From contig NZ_JAHZIJ010000001.1 in the NCBI RefSeq assembly GCF_019443105.1, positions 1 through 64,000 on the forward strand: a stretch of 64,000 bases of DNA. Reading direction: 5' to 3'. This document shows, piece after piece, positions 17,705 through 26,637 of this stretch. A program made the position numbers and the translations under genes. Below the pieces are notes generated by a model. It saw nothing but the letters and a program-made list of their open reading frames with translations, did no database searches and was not told where the DNA came from. The DNA comes from Paenibacillus oenotherae. GTDB taxonomy: Bacteria > Bacillota > Bacilli > Paenibacillales > Paenibacillaceae. How positions within the stretch are numbered: position 1 is the stretch's first letter; every line of letters starts with the position of its first letter.

Positions 17705-18775
17705 ATGTCAGAGCAAGCAATCAACATGGAAATTGGAATCAGTACATTTTTGGAAGCTACACCGGATCCAGTGACCGGAGCGGCCATGAACCACGCCGAG
17801 CGGCTGCGCAATGCAGTGGAGGAGATCGTGCTGGCCGATCAGGTCGGCCTGGACGTCTATGGCATCGGCGAACATCATCGGGCCGATTATGCAGGCACCT
17901 CGCCTGCTGTTGTGCTTGCGGCTGCAGCAGCCATGACCAAGCGGATTAGGCTGACAAGCGCCGTTACCGTGCTGTCCTCGGATGACCCGGTTCGTGTGTA
18001 CCAGGCTTTCTCTACCCTTGACGCGATCTCTAATGGCCGGGCCGAGATTATGGCGGGCAGAGGTTCGTTTATTGAATCCTTTCCGCTATTCGGATATAAC
18101 CTGGATGACTATGACGAGTTATTCGAAGAAAAGCTAGAGCTGCTCCTTGCAATCCGAGCATCGGAGAAGGTCACTTGGCGCGGCGGTCATCGTCCCGCCA
18201 TTAATAATCTTGGCGTCTATCCCCGTTCGGTCCAGAGTCCGCTGCCGGTATGGATCGCCAGCGGCGGGAATCCGCAATCGGCTGTCCGTGCCGGAATGCT
18301 GGGCCTCCCAATCGCCTTCGCCATCATCGGCGGAATGCCAGAGAGGTTCGCGCCGCTGGTCGCCCTCTATAAGAAGGCGGCAGCACAGGCCGGGCATAAC
18401 CCCGATACGCTGCAGATTGCGACCCATTCGCATGGGTTTGTCGGAGAAACAACCGAGCAGGCTGCTGATCTGTTCTTCCCGTCCACACAAGCCCAGATGA
18501 ACGTCATCGGGCGTGAGCGGGGATGGCCGGCATACAGCCGCGACAATTATGATGCCGCACGCAGTCTAAGCGGTGCCCTCTACGTCGGAGATCCCGAATA
18601 TGTCGCGGAAAAAATCATTCTGCTGCGCAAAAATCTAGGCGTTACCCGGTTCTTCCTCCATGTCAACGTCGGCACGATGCCCCATCGTGAAGTGATGCGC
18701 GCCATCGAGCTGCTCGGCAGCAAGGTTGCGCCAATTGTACGGCAAGAGCTGGCCCGCATCGAAGCAGCGGAATAG
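17705..18775 (+). CDS. LLM-class flavin-dependent oxidoreductase
   Basis: A 356-residue luciferase-like monooxygenase fold enzyme. The beginning, [18 protein letters not shown], and [20 protein letters not shown] place it in the LLM_2I7G/Atu2307 subgroup. [20 protein letters not shown] and [13 protein letters not shown] are the FMN/F420-binding strand regions. Such enzymes use FMNH2 or F420 but the substrate is unknown. GAAGGGGGAG precedes the ATG. It is monocistronic and convergent with the epimerase-like gene, with a shared terminator between them. Confidence 0.9.
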   Translation: MSEQAINMEIGISTFLEATPDPVTGAAMNHAERLRNAVEEIVLADQVGLDVYGIGEHHRADYAGTSPAVVLAAAAAMTKRIRLTSAVTVLSSDDPVRVYQAFSTLDAISNGRAEIMAGRGSFIESFPLFGYNLDDYDELFEEKLELLLAIRASEKVTWRGGHRPAINNLGVYPRSVQSPLPVWIASGGNPQSAVRAGMLGLPIAFAIIGGMPERFAPLVALYKKAAAQAGHNPDTLQIATHSHGFVGETTEQAADLFFPSTQAQMNVIGRERGWPAYSRDNYDAARSLSGALYVGDPEYVAEKIILLRKNLGVTRFFLHVNVGTMPHREVMRAIELLGSKVAPIVRQELARIEAAE

Positions 18776-18850
18776 CTTCAACAGTAGCGGCATCAGCGTA
18801 CCCGCACAAGCTTCTGCCTTCTAGCATGGCGCGGCTCTTTATTGTATCAC

Positions 18851-18889
18851 AAAGAAGTGTGCGGACCGTCATCGTTCGCACACTTCTTT
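18851..18889. terminator. bidirectional terminator
   Basis: Perfect 13-bp arms AAAGAAGTGTGCG and CGCACACTTCTTT, flanked by A and T runs, between the convergent genes ending at 18775 and 18919. Confidence 0.88.
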
Positions 18890-18918
18890 GCCATGCTGGT
18901 CTGAATCGTATGGCCTGC

Positions 18919-19935
18919 CTACGCCTTGACCGCGATTAAAGCCGCATCCAGCGCATGAATAACCTTGTCACACCACGCATCGAATTCCTCATCCTCCCTT
19001 TGAAGCTCGGGGTGGGCCAGTATATGTTGAATCGTCCCTCTGATCCCCTGGTCAAGCCGCACCGTAGCAACAAATCCGGGAACCAGTCTTTTCAACTTTG
19101 CATTATCGAATACGACGGAATTAGCCTTGTCGCCCAGTAATCCGCCTCTGAAATCCTGCTCGCTGCACGCAGCCAGAAATTCGGATGAAATATGGACAGC
19201 CTTAAGCTTCACACCAAGGACATCCGCAATTATTTCGTAAATTTGATTCCAGGTCACCGTCTCATCGGACGTAATATGGACAGACTCGCCAATCGCGTGA
19301 ATATTGCCCATTAGACCAATAAAGCCTTTGGCAAAATCACTATTATGCGTCATCGTCCACAGTGAAGTGCCGTCACCATGAATGATCACGGGCTTGTTTT
19401 CCAGCATGCGCCTGGCGACCTGCCATGACCCGTTGCTTCCATGCACTCCGAGCGGAATGGAACGTTCGTCATAAGTATGGCTCGGCCTTACAATCGTAAT
19501 CGGGAACCCCTGCTCGCGATACTGTTTGATCAGATACTCTTCACAGGCAATCTTGTTTCTGGAATACGCCCAATGCGGATTGGACAAAGGCGTCCCTTCC
19601 GTGATGCGGTAATCCGACAGGGGCGTTTGATAGGCGGAAGCAGAGCTAATAAACATAAATTGTTTCGTCTTCCCGTTGAACAAGCGATAATCTCTCTCCA
19701 ATTGTGCCGGTTCAAACGCTATGAAATCAGCCACAACATCGAACGCCAAACCTTCGATAAGCTGAGCGACACGCGTTTCATCATGAATATCCGCTTGTAT
19801 CAGGTTTGCGCCCGCTGGCAGTGTTTCGTTACGTGTTCCTCTATTCAGAATATAAAGCTCGCATCCCGCTTCCAGCAATTGCTTCGTAATCGCAGAGCTG
19901 ATCGTACCCGTACCTCCAATAAATAGCGCCTTCAT
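18919..19935 (-). CDS. NAD-dependent epimerase/dehydratase family protein
   Basis: A 338-residue extended short-chain dehydrogenase. The nucleotide-binding GGTGTISSAIT is at residues 8-18; it replaces the usual GxxGxxG with GGTGTIS, as in atypical SDR members related to plant CSP41. The classical YxxxK is visible as YSRNK near residue 127. It is cytosolic. The substrate is probably a nucleotide sugar or similar, but nothing adjacent narrows it. ACGGAGGTGG precedes the ATG. Confidence 0.85.
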   Translation of the reverse strand: MKALFIGGTGTISSAITKQLLEAGCELYILNRGTRNETLPAGANLIQADIHDETRVAQLIEGLAFDVVADFIAFEPAQLERDYRLFNGKTKQFMFISSASAYQTPLSDYRITEGTPLSNPHWAYSRNKIACEEYLIKQYREQGFPITIVRPSHTYDERSIPLGVHGSNGSWQVARRMLENKPVIIHGDGTSLWTMTHNSDFAKGFIGLMGNIHAIGESVHITSDETVTWNQIYEIIADVLGVKLKAVHISSEFLAACSEQDFRGGLLGDKANSVVFDNAKLKRLVPGFVATVRLDQGIRGTIQHILAHPELQREDEEFDAWCDKVIHALDAALIAVKA

Positions 19936-20103
19936 AACCCACCTCCGTTAGTAGTTGGACAATAGGGCTGCGCCATATGTCCTGTCATTATGCGATAGCT
20001 GTGTCACATTACTGATTCGACAAGGATAACAGGATACCCTGCCCTGAATTTAGGAGCCGCCCATTAGATTCGCTGAGAACAATCAATAGCAGCAGTCATG
20101 GAC

Positions 20104-20160
20104 TTGACATTTGATTATATCCCTTTATAATGATTGACATATCAATAATTGACCTATCAA
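20104..20160 (+). promoter_or_regulatory. marR promoter with tandem operators
   Basis: TTGACA (20104-20109), 16-bp spacer, TATAAT (20126-20131). Immediately downstream are two near-identical dyads, TTGACATATCAA (20134-20145) and TTGACCTATCAA (20149-20160), with centres 15 bp apart. They cover the transcription start, where a MarR repressor would block the operon. Confidence 0.85.
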
Positions 20161-20193
20161 ATATTATGTCGTCATGTTTACAGGAGGCTGGCC

Positions 20194-20619
20194 TTGACTC
20201 ATCCATTAGCAGAAGAATCCAATATATTTGAACAGTTGATCAATCTCAACAAACAGCTCGGTCTCAAATTTGAAAAGTGCATGGGTATTAGTCCCTCGAA
20301 GCTGCGCCTTTTGTATGAGCTGTATCAGGTTGACGAGATCAGTCAAACCACTCTGCAAAAAAAGGTTGATATCGACAATGCCGCTGTGACTCGTCATTTA
20401 AAGCAGCTTGAGCTCAGCGGGATGGTGGGAAGACGAATGAATCCAACAGATAACAGGGTGACGCTTGTCTGTCTCACAGATCATGGCCGTAAAGAAATTA
20501 TTTCCTTAAGGGAAGAGAAAACACAATTTATTACAAGGATGCTCAAAGATTTCAACGAGCAAGAGCGTGATGCTCTTTGTAACATGCTCAAACGCATGCT
20601 GAATAATATCGGCTATTAA
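20194..20619 (+). CDS. MarR-family transcriptional regulator
   Basis: A 141-residue winged-helix repressor. The recognition helix region reads ISQTTLQKKVDIDNAAVTRHLKQLE and the wing GRRMNPTDNRVTLVCLT. I place the start at a TTG at 20194, 6 nt after GGAGG; the longer frame from 20149 would begin inside the second operator. It is followed after 25 nt by a nitroreductase gene, an arrangement like the quinone/electrophile-responsive MarR systems (YodB, MhqR) of Bacillus. Its own promoter carries two matching operators, so it probably represses itself and the nitroreductase. Confidence 0.9.
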   Translation: MTHPLAEESNIFEQLINLNKQLGLKFEKCMGISPSKLRLLYELYQVDEISQTTLQKKVDIDNAAVTRHLKQLELSGMVGRRMNPTDNRVTLVCLTDHGRKEIISLREEKTQFITRMLKDFNEQERDALCNMLKRMLNNIGY

Positions 20620-20644
20620 ATTCCAATGTAAAGGGGAATTACCA

Positions 20645-21280
20645 ATGAATACAACGATCAATAATGATTTTACTAATATTGTAACTGAACGCCGTTCCAT
20701 CCGGACTTATGACCCCACTGTCAAAATTACTCGTGAAGAAATGTCCGAAATACTAACAGAAGCCACCCTGGCTCCTTCATCAACAAATATGCAGCCATGG
20801 CGTTTTATCGTAATCGATAGCCCTGAAGGAAAAGCCACCTTGGCACCTCTCGCCCGGTTCAATCAATCCCAAGTGGAAACCTCAGCAGCAGTTATTGCGG
20901 TATTAGGCGATATGAATAATTTCGACAATGCCGAAGAAATATACGGAAGAGCTGTTGAGCTTGGTTATATGACACAAGAAGTGAAAGAGAAACAAATGGC
21001 CGCCCTTACAAATTACTACAATGCCCTTTCACCTGAGAACATGAAAGATACCGTGCTCATCGATGGCGGGCTCGTGTCCATGCAGCTTATGCTTGTCGCG
21101 CGTGCTCATGGTTATGATACAAATGCAATAGGCGGCTTTGAGAAAGATAAGCTGGTTGAAGCGTTTGGTTTAGATAAAGAGCGTTACATTCCAGTTATGC
21201 TGATTTCCATCGGTAAAGCAGCGGTAACTGGCTACAAATCCGTTCGTCTTCCAGTTAATAAAGTCTCCTTTTGGAAATAA
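20645..21280 (+). CDS. nitroreductase family protein
   Basis: A 211-residue FMN-dependent NAD(P)H oxidoreductase. RRSIRTYDP near residue 16 and ATLAPSSTNMQPWRF near residue 40 are the FMN-phosphate and isoalloxazine contacts of the family; IDGGLVSMQLMLVARAHGYD and AIGGF follow. It resembles YodC/MhqN enzymes, which reduce quinones and nitroaromatics. It lies in an operon behind the MarR regulator and has its own AAAGGGG ribosome binding site. A hairpin terminator ends the unit. Confidence 0.93.
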   Translation: MNTTINNDFTNIVTERRSIRTYDPTVKITREEMSEILTEATLAPSSTNMQPWRFIVIDSPEGKATLAPLARFNQSQVETSAAVIAVLGDMNNFDNAEEIYGRAVELGYMTQEVKEKQMAALTNYYNALSPENMKDTVLIDGGLVSMQLMLVARAHGYDTNAIGGFEKDKLVEAFGLDKERYIPVMLISIGKAAVTGYKSVRLPVNKVSFWK

Positions 21281-21293
21281 GCGCTCTGCCGCT

Positions 21294-21342
21294 GACGCTT
21301 CCATCTCCACATATAGTGGTTTTGGAGGCGTCTTTTCCTTAT
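21294..21342 (+). terminator. terminator of the marR-nitroreductase operon
   Basis: GACGC...GCGTC with a CCA/TGG inner stem (CTTCCA...TTGGAG), then TTTTCC. Its layout closely resembles the hairpin at 35726-35763. Confidence 0.75.
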
Positions 21343-21392
21343 TCGGACTAACTCGCGAGGTGTTACCCGGAGGCAGCCTTTTTCTGCAACGG

Positions 21393-21827
21393 TCAATCGA
21401 GATATTTCTTAAATCCTTTTGCCACAGGGGAAAATCCTTGCCGCTCAAAAAACAGATGCGCTTCTGTCCTTCTCAGGTTGCTCATCAACAGAACTTCTCT
21501 GCAACCCAGCTTTTTGCATTGGCTTACGGCGCAAGTGATCAGATCTTTGCCCACGCCCTTGCCTCTGGACGCTGGATCCACGATTATATTTTCCGCTACG
21601 GCATAAGGCCTGTTCCCGAACATCGCATCCAGGCAAATGCTGAGCAGCACGGTCCCCTCCACTCTCCCGTCGATCTCTGCTACGTACAAAAAATTGTTGG
21701 AATCCCGCTTAATTTGTTCAATCCGTTCCTCCAGCACGTTAATGTCATCCGCATCGGGGATAAGAATCCGGTACAGCTCCTCGATTCTTGCCCGGTCACG
21801 GATCTCCGCTTCTCTAATCATCGCCAT
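21393..21827 (-). CDS. GNAT family N-acetyltransferase
   Basis: A 144-residue acetyl-CoA-dependent acyltransferase. Motif A is IIVDPASRGKGVGKDLITCA near residue 78, the pantetheine-binding RGKGVG being well conserved; AHLFFERQGFSPVAKGF is the last motif. It is close to single-domain Gcn5-type enzymes of unknown substrate. AAGGAG precedes the ATG. It is convergent with the nitroreductase gene. Confidence 0.9.
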   Translation of the reverse strand: MAMIREAEIRDRARIEELYRILIPDADDINVLEERIEQIKRDSNNFLYVAEIDGRVEGTVLLSICLDAMFGNRPYAVAENIIVDPASRGKGVGKDLITCAVSQCKKLGCREVLLMSNLRRTEAHLFFERQGFSPVAKGFKKYLD

Positions 21828-21866
21828 TCTCCTTCAACTAATGATCGAATCTGTACATGAATAAAA

Positions 21867-21900
21867 GGAGAGTCGCGGCTCCCAGGCCCGTGCACTCTCC
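21867..21900 (-). terminator. terminator of csoR-copZ
   Basis: GGAGAGT/ACTCTCC arms followed by TTTTAT on the minus strand, 36 nt after the copZ stop. Confidence 0.7.
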
Positions 21901-21935
21901 CTGCTGGTTTGGTTCATCAATCTCTTATCTGGCGC

Positions 21936-22136
21936 CTAAGCGACATCATAGCCCTGCTCTTCAATCGCTTCCTTAATGGCTCCGAGCGTCAGCTTGCTCT
22001 CATCGAATTGAACCTCCACAGTACCCGCAGCTAAATTGACTTTGCCTGCAGCACCGATTTCCTTAAGCGAGCCTTCGACAGAGTTGACACAATGCTGGCA
22101 GGACATGCCTTTCACTTGCAGCGTTGCTTCTTGCAT
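21936..22136 (-). CDS. copZ: copper chaperone CopZ
   Basis: A 66-residue heavy-metal-associated (HMA) domain. The Cu(I)-binding motif GMSCQHC is at residues 10-16, and the fold pattern (VNSVEGSLKEIGAAGKVNLA, EEQGYDVA) is complete. It carries Cu(I) in the cytosol, normally to a CopA P-type ATPase. It lies 18 nt after csoR in the same operon. No copA gene follows, so the exporter must be elsewhere. Confidence 0.95.
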   Translation of the reverse strand: MQEATLQVKGMSCQHCVNSVEGSLKEIGAAGKVNLAAGTVEVQFDESKLTLGAIKEAIEEQGYDVA

Positions 22137-22154
22137 AGTAGTAGCCTCCCTTTC

Positions 22155-22499
22155 TTACTTCATCAATTTGTTAACTGTAATGAGCAATTCATCGATAACT
22201 TCCGACTCTCCAGCCTGGATGCGCTCAATGACACAGCTCTTCATATGGCCTTCCAGCAAAAGCTTGCCCACACCATTCAATGCGGATTGAATGGCTGCAA
22301 TTTGATTCAGTACATCGTCGCAATAAGTATCCCGCTCGATCATCCCTTTAACGCCCCGAATCTGGCCTTCGATCCGGTTCAGGCGCGATACCAGATTGCC
22401 TTTCATTTTATCCGAATGATGGCTCTTGCGCTCGCCTTCGGTTGAGCAGCATTCATGATCGCTTGCATGAGGAATCGTTGTTCCATTTCCTTCTGTCAT
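22155..22499 (-). CDS. csoR: copper-sensing repressor CsoR
   Basis: A 114-residue DUF156-family helical repressor. The Cu(I) ligands Cys60, His85 and Cys89 have the spacing of Bacillus CsoR (x24, x3), so it should sense copper rather than formaldehyde or sulfide. An N-terminal extension of about 30 residues is rich in His and Cys (HASDHECC), which is longer than usual and could add metal binding. Its own promoter holds a CsoR-like operator. It is the first gene of csoR-copZ. Confidence 0.93.
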   Translation of the reverse strand: MTEGNGTTIPHASDHECCSTEGERKSHHSDKMKGNLVSRLNRIEGQIRGVKGMIERDTYCDDVLNQIAAIQSALNGVGKLLLEGHMKSCVIERIQAGESEVIDELLITVNKLMK

Positions 22500-22521
22500 A
22501 AGATCACCTCTTTATGAATTA

Positions 22522-22551
22522 AATATACTATACCCCCTGAGGGTATGTCAA
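22522..22551 (-). promoter_or_regulatory. csoR promoter and operator
   Basis: On the minus strand TTGACA (22546-22551), 18-bp spacer, TATATT (22522-22527). The spacer contains the GC-rich dyad TACCC-N5-GGGTA (22531-22545), the pseudo-palindrome expected for a CsoR operator. Confidence 0.85.
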
Positions 22552-22647
22552 CAATTGATTCCTCGTCTTTCGAATCAAGCGGAATGGGCCATAGAGCGGT
22601 GAAACAGATGATTTCACGTTCGTTCCATGACCCTCTCCTTCTCTCTA

Positions 22648-23967
22648 TCAATCGCGTTCGTAGATGGAACCGGTCCGTCCTGCGAACAATTCTGCGTATA
22701 CCTTCTCAGCGTAAGCATCCGTCATGCCTGCAATATAATCCGCAACAAGCCGCGGCCATGACCAGTTCTCCTTGTGCTGCTCATAGCTCTCCAGCCAGTC
22801 CGGCGGAATAATGAGCCTGCCTGTCTCGTAGTGCTTGAAGCTTTCCCACATTCGCGTAATGATGATTTCACTGCGCTTCTGCAGACGCAATACCCGAAAA
22901 TCTTTAATAAGCGTCACCCATGCAAGCTTCTTCACAATTTCCATCGTGCGCAGCAGCTCCAGATCCTCCTGCCCGTCACGTACGAAGGTTACACGTTTCC
23001 AGCCGGTAGCGGGATCGTCAATAATACCGACCTGATTGGCGAATCTGCTGACCCAGCGCGCTTTCATTTCCCGGCGCGCGCGTGACGCTTCGCGTTCACA
23101 CTCCGCATAGATTGTCTCCCATTGCTCCAGGTAATGATCCAGCACATTCCGAACCATTGCCGTCATATCGATCTGATCCCATCCGACCGCTGAATTGCCC
23201 TGATCCTCCACAATCTCTTGGATGAGATGCTGTACCAGCCTGTCATCCTCGAAGAAGCTTCGGTTCATCAGAATTTTTCCGGCACGAATCCCATCCTCAA
23301 TATCATGCGTCGAGTAGGCGATGTCATCGCTCAGATCCATTAATTGCGCCTCCAGCGTCGCACAGCCCTCAGGCATCCCCCACGCTTGGCGCAAAGACTG
23401 AATGCCCTCCCATTCCTTGGGATAGACCCCCTTGAGCCTGCCTGGTTCAGCAAGGCTGAAGGGATATTTGTTAATGCCAAGCAGAACAGCGGCTGTCAGA
23501 TCAAGCCCGCTTCCGCTGCCAGCCCGCTTCTCCAGAAACATAAGGATACGGTAATTCTGGGCATTCCCTTCGTAGGGCAGGCCAAATTCAGTTGTGAGCA
23601 GCTCATTGAGCACCTCTTCACCCTTATGGCCAAAGGGAGGATGGCCCAGATCATGCGCAAGCGCGGCGCATTCTACCACCTCCGGCTCCATGACAAGGCC
23701 GGGATGCTCCTTCTTCGCCAGAAACGGATACTTCTTCCCCAGCCGCCTGGCCAGCTCGCGCGCAATCTGCGACACCTCCAGCGAGTGGGTAAGACGGGTC
23801 CGGTAATAATCGCCCGTTCCTGCGCCGAACACCTGTGATTTGCCCTGCATCCGGCGAAAGCCCGGCGACTGAATCAGCCGCGCATAATCCTTCTCGTACT
23901 CATCGCGATCCTCGCTGGAGAGAATATTCTCGGTATCGAACAACCGCATCTTTCGTACATTCATCAT
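22648..23967 (-). CDS. dgt: dGTPase-like HD phosphohydrolase
   Basis: A 439-residue deoxynucleoside triphosphate triphosphohydrolase. The HD metal site is legible: RTRLTHSLEVSQIAR (His), ALAHDLGHPPFGHKGE (HD plus the downstream His), and DLSDDIAYSTHDIEDG (final Asp). Enzymes of this group cleave dGTP to deoxyguanosine and tripolyphosphate and so shape the dNTP pool. It begins 16 nt after the adenosine deaminase gene, with which it forms a purine-metabolism operon. Confidence 0.94.
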   Translation of the reverse strand: MMNVRKMRLFDTENILSSEDRDEYEKDYARLIQSPGFRRMQGKSQVFGAGTGDYYRTRLTHSLEVSQIARELARRLGKKYPFLAKKEHPGLVMEPEVVECAALAHDLGHPPFGHKGEEVLNELLTTEFGLPYEGNAQNYRILMFLEKRAGSGSGLDLTAAVLLGINKYPFSLAEPGRLKGVYPKEWEGIQSLRQAWGMPEGCATLEAQLMDLSDDIAYSTHDIEDGIRAGKILMNRSFFEDDRLVQHLIQEIVEDQGNSAVGWDQIDMTAMVRNVLDHYLEQWETIYAECEREASRARREMKARWVSRFANQVGIIDDPATGWKRVTFVRDGQEDLELLRTMEIVKKLAWVTLIKDFRVLRLQKRSEIIITRMWESFKHYETGRLIIPPDWLESYEQHKENWSWPRLVADYIAGMTDAYAEKVYAELFAGRTGSIYERD

Positions 23968-23983
23968 CAGCCCTCCTCGTCAG

Positions 23984-25051
23984 CTATCCTCGATTCCCCA
24001 GCTTCATCTCAAGCCCTAAAGCGCGGAATTCATTGCCTACCGCTTCCCTGAGCGACTGCTTCTGCTCATCCGGCAGAAACGCCGCATTCACTCCATTCAT
24101 CACGATTGCTGCGAGTTCAACTGCCGTGAAGCCGAATCGGTCCGCAACAATCTCATATTCCTTCGTCAGGTTCGTACCCGATACCGTCATGTTGTCCGTA
24201 TGGATTGTAATCGCAAGCCCCTGATCGTAATATTCACGAACCGGATAGGAGGCCCAGTCAGGCACCGCCTTGGTCTGGATATTGCTTACAGGGCACATTT
24301 CCAATACGATCTGACGCTCCTTGACGAGCTCCAATACAGCGGGATCATCCCTCAGCGTAATGCCATGGCCGATGCGTGTGGCGCCCAGATGCACAATAGC
24401 TTCATAGATATTGTCCGGTCCGGCCGCCTCCCCGGCATGTATCGTAACTGGAATGCCTCTCTGCCTTGCGATCCCGAACAATTCATGAAACCCGGCAGCG
24501 GGAAATCCCGCTTCATCGCCTGCGAGATCAACAGCGACCAGCCCTTGATCGAGAAACCGCGCCGCCGCCTCGATCACCACGCTGTTATTCGGCAAAGAAT
24601 CATGACGCATGCAGATCGCAATTGCTCTTGCGCCTATTCCGAACGCTTCCTCGCCGCGCTTCAGCCCGGCAATAACATGGCGGATCGTATCATCTACCGT
24701 AAGCCCGCCCTGTCGATGCAGCTGTGGAGCGAACCGCACCTCTACATATTTGCAATTATGCCGCGCTGCTTGCTCCACAACCTCGAACGCTGTACGCTCC
24801 AACGCTTCAGCAGTCTGCAGAAACTGGAGCACAAAATCGAATTTGCTCAAATACTGCTTTAAGCTCTCGCATTGCTCCTCCACCTGCATATACGGCAGCA
24901 AGCCTTGCACATCGCCAGCCGGCAGCTGCCGTCCTTGAGCGGCAGCAAGCTCCAGCACCGTCTCGGGCTTCACACTCCCATCCAGGTGGACGTGCAGATC
25001 AACCTTGGGCATGCGGCTTATGAACAGCTCCATCGGCAAACTTCCTGTCAT
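23984..25051 (-). CDS. add: adenosine deaminase
   Basis: A 355-residue TIM-barrel zinc aminohydrolase that converts adenosine to inosine. The metal motif KVDLHVHLDG is near residue 16, then THAGEAAGPDNI (catalytic region), IGHGI, and the late SIHTDN-type motif as TIHTDNMTVSGT. GAGGGGG precedes the ATG at 25051. It is the first gene of an add-dgt operon with a strong promoter at 25163-25191, and is separated from odhB by a terminator. Confidence 0.95.
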   Translation of the reverse strand: MTGSLPMELFISRMPKVDLHVHLDGSVKPETVLELAAAQGRQLPAGDVQGLLPYMQVEEQCESLKQYLSKFDFVLQFLQTAEALERTAFEVVEQAARHNCKYVEVRFAPQLHRQGGLTVDDTIRHVIAGLKRGEEAFGIGARAIAICMRHDSLPNNSVVIEAAARFLDQGLVAVDLAGDEAGFPAAGFHELFGIARQRGIPVTIHAGEAAGPDNIYEAIVHLGATRIGHGITLRDDPAVLELVKERQIVLEMCPVSNIQTKAVPDWASYPVREYYDQGLAITIHTDNMTVSGTNLTKEYEIVADRFGFTAVELAAIVMNGVNAAFLPDEQKQSLREAVGNEFRALGLEMKLGNRG

Positions 25052-25162
25052 TAATGTTCATCCCCCTCATATTCCCCGCTGCTGTGCGAGTAGACCCCGA
25101 ACTCGCGGATCATGATGATGACAGGCATTCCGATCATCTGTAGGCTTCTCAAGAATAGTTCT

Positions 25163-25191
25163 ATTATAGATGATGGCTGTTGCCGACTCAA
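25163..25191 (-). promoter_or_regulatory. promoter of add-dgt
   Basis: On the minus strand TTGAGT (25186-25191), 17-bp spacer, TATAAT (25163-25168), 110 nt upstream of the add start and after the odhB terminator. Confidence 0.7.
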
Positions 25192-25230
25192 TCCAGCAAT
25201 TAGGCCGCTCTATCACGGCTCCCGCAAAAA

Positions 25231-25279
25231 GAACCCAGCAGGCGCCAGCCGGATTAACCGGGCAGTGCCTGTTGGGTTC
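25231..25279 (-). terminator. terminator of odhAB
   Basis: GAACCCA.CAGGC and GCCTG.TGGGTTC arms around a 24-nt loop, followed by TTTTTGC on the minus strand, 30 nt past the odhB stop. Confidence 0.88.
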
Positions 25280-25308
25280 ATGGATGGATAATGTGTACCT
25301 CTTACCTC

Positions 25309-26625
25309 TTAGCCTTCCAGCAGCAGCGATTCCGGATCCTCCAGCAGCTCCTTGACCACAACGAGGAAGCGCACCGCTTCAGAGCCGTCTACAATTCGGT
25401 GGTCGTAGGACAGCGCAATATACATCATCGGACGATTGACCGTAGTCGTCTCATCAATAGCAATCGGGCGCAGCTGAATCTTGTGCATCCCCAGAATACC
25501 GACCTGAGGCGTGTTCAGAATCGGCGTCGAGAGCAGCGATCCGAATACACCGCCATTCGTAATTGTAAAGGTTCCACCCTGCAGATCGTTCAGCGACAAG
25601 GAGTTGGAGCGCGCTTTCTCCGCAAGTCCGGCAATCTGCTTCTCAATACCGGCAAAGCCAAGGCGGTCCGCATCACGAACAACAGGAACAACAAGACCTT
25701 CCTTCGCGGATACGGCAATCCCGATATCATAGTACTGTTTCACCAGAATTTCATCGCCCTTGATTTCCGCATTCAGCAGCGGGAATTTCTTGAGCGCACC
25801 GACAACAGCCTTCGTGAAGAAGGACATAAAGCCAAGCCCAATATCATTCTTCTCTTGAAAAGCTTGCTTGCGGCGCTTCCGGATGTCAAGAATAGCCGTC
25901 ATGTCTACTTCGTTAAAGGTAGTCAGCATCGCGGCCGTCCGCTGGGCTTCGACCAAGCGGTTCGCAATTGTGATGCGTCTGCGGGACATTTTACGGCGCT
26001 CTACCGGTTTGCCGGGATCACTCGCAGCAGACTCGGCTGTCTTGTCCGCCGCAGCTGCCGTTAATTGAACCTTCGATTCTGGTGCAGAGCCCTTATGCTC
26101 GGAGTAGGCCTTTACGTCCTCTTGGCGAATACGGCCAATGGGATCCTGAGCGGATACCTGACTGAGATCAATACCGCGCTCTCTAGCCAGCTTCCGCGCA
26201 GCAGGCGAAGCCGGGTAAGGCGTGCCCTCCGCCGCTTGGCGAGCATTCTCGTCAGAGGCTGCTTGCACCGGGGACTGAGCGGGAGCTGCTGCCACAGCGG
26301 ACTTCGCTTCGCCGCCTGCACCTGCACCGGATTGCTCCGGCTCAGCAGCGCTTGTCCCGCCACTCTGACCGGTTGAAGAAGCTGCTGCTCCGCCAGCGCC
26401 AATTCGGCCAATCGTCTCACCGATACTGACCGTCTCGCCTTCTTGCCGGACGAGCGCTTCAATCACACCGCTCTCCTCTGCGCTAATCTCCAAATTGACC
26501 TTGTCCGTCTCAAGCTCTGCAAGCACGTCTCCGGAATTGACACGGTCTCCTTCTTTGACATACCACTTGGCAATTGTTCCTTCTGTTATCGATTCGCCCA
26601 TCTCGGGTACTTTAATATCACTCAT
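25309..26625 (-). CDS. odhB: 2-oxoglutarate dehydrogenase E2 (dihydrolipoyl succinyltransferase)
   Basis: A 438-residue E2 core of the 2-oxoglutarate dehydrogenase complex. The lipoyl domain (residues 1-80) carries [12 protein letters not shown] with Lys as lipoylation site. An Ala/Gly/Pro-rich linker follows, then the E3-binding motif ([20 protein letters not shown]), and a catalytic domain ending in [17 protein letters not shown], with its His and Asp. It transfers succinyl to CoA in the TCA cycle. It begins 12 nt after odhA. Confidence 0.97.
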   Translation of the reverse strand: MSDIKVPEMGESITEGTIAKWYVKEGDRVNSGDVLAELETDKVNLEISAEESGVIEALVRQEGETVSIGETIGRIGAGGAAASSTGQSGGTSAAEPEQSGAGAGGEAKSAVAAAPAQSPVQAASDENARQAAEGTPYPASPAARKLARERGIDLSQVSAQDPIGRIRQEDVKAYSEHKGSAPESKVQLTAAAADKTAESAASDPGKPVERRKMSRRRITIANRLVEAQRTAAMLTTFNEVDMTAILDIRKRRKQAFQEKNDIGLGFMSFFTKAVVGALKKFPLLNAEIKGDEILVKQYYDIGIAVSAKEGLVVPVVRDADRLGFAGIEKQIAGLAEKARSNSLSLNDLQGGTFTITNGGVFGSLLSTPILNTPQVGILGMHKIQLRPIAIDETTTVNRPMMYIALSYDHRIVDGSEAVRFLVVVKELLEDPESLLLEG

Positions 26626-26637
26626 GCCGATTCCTCC

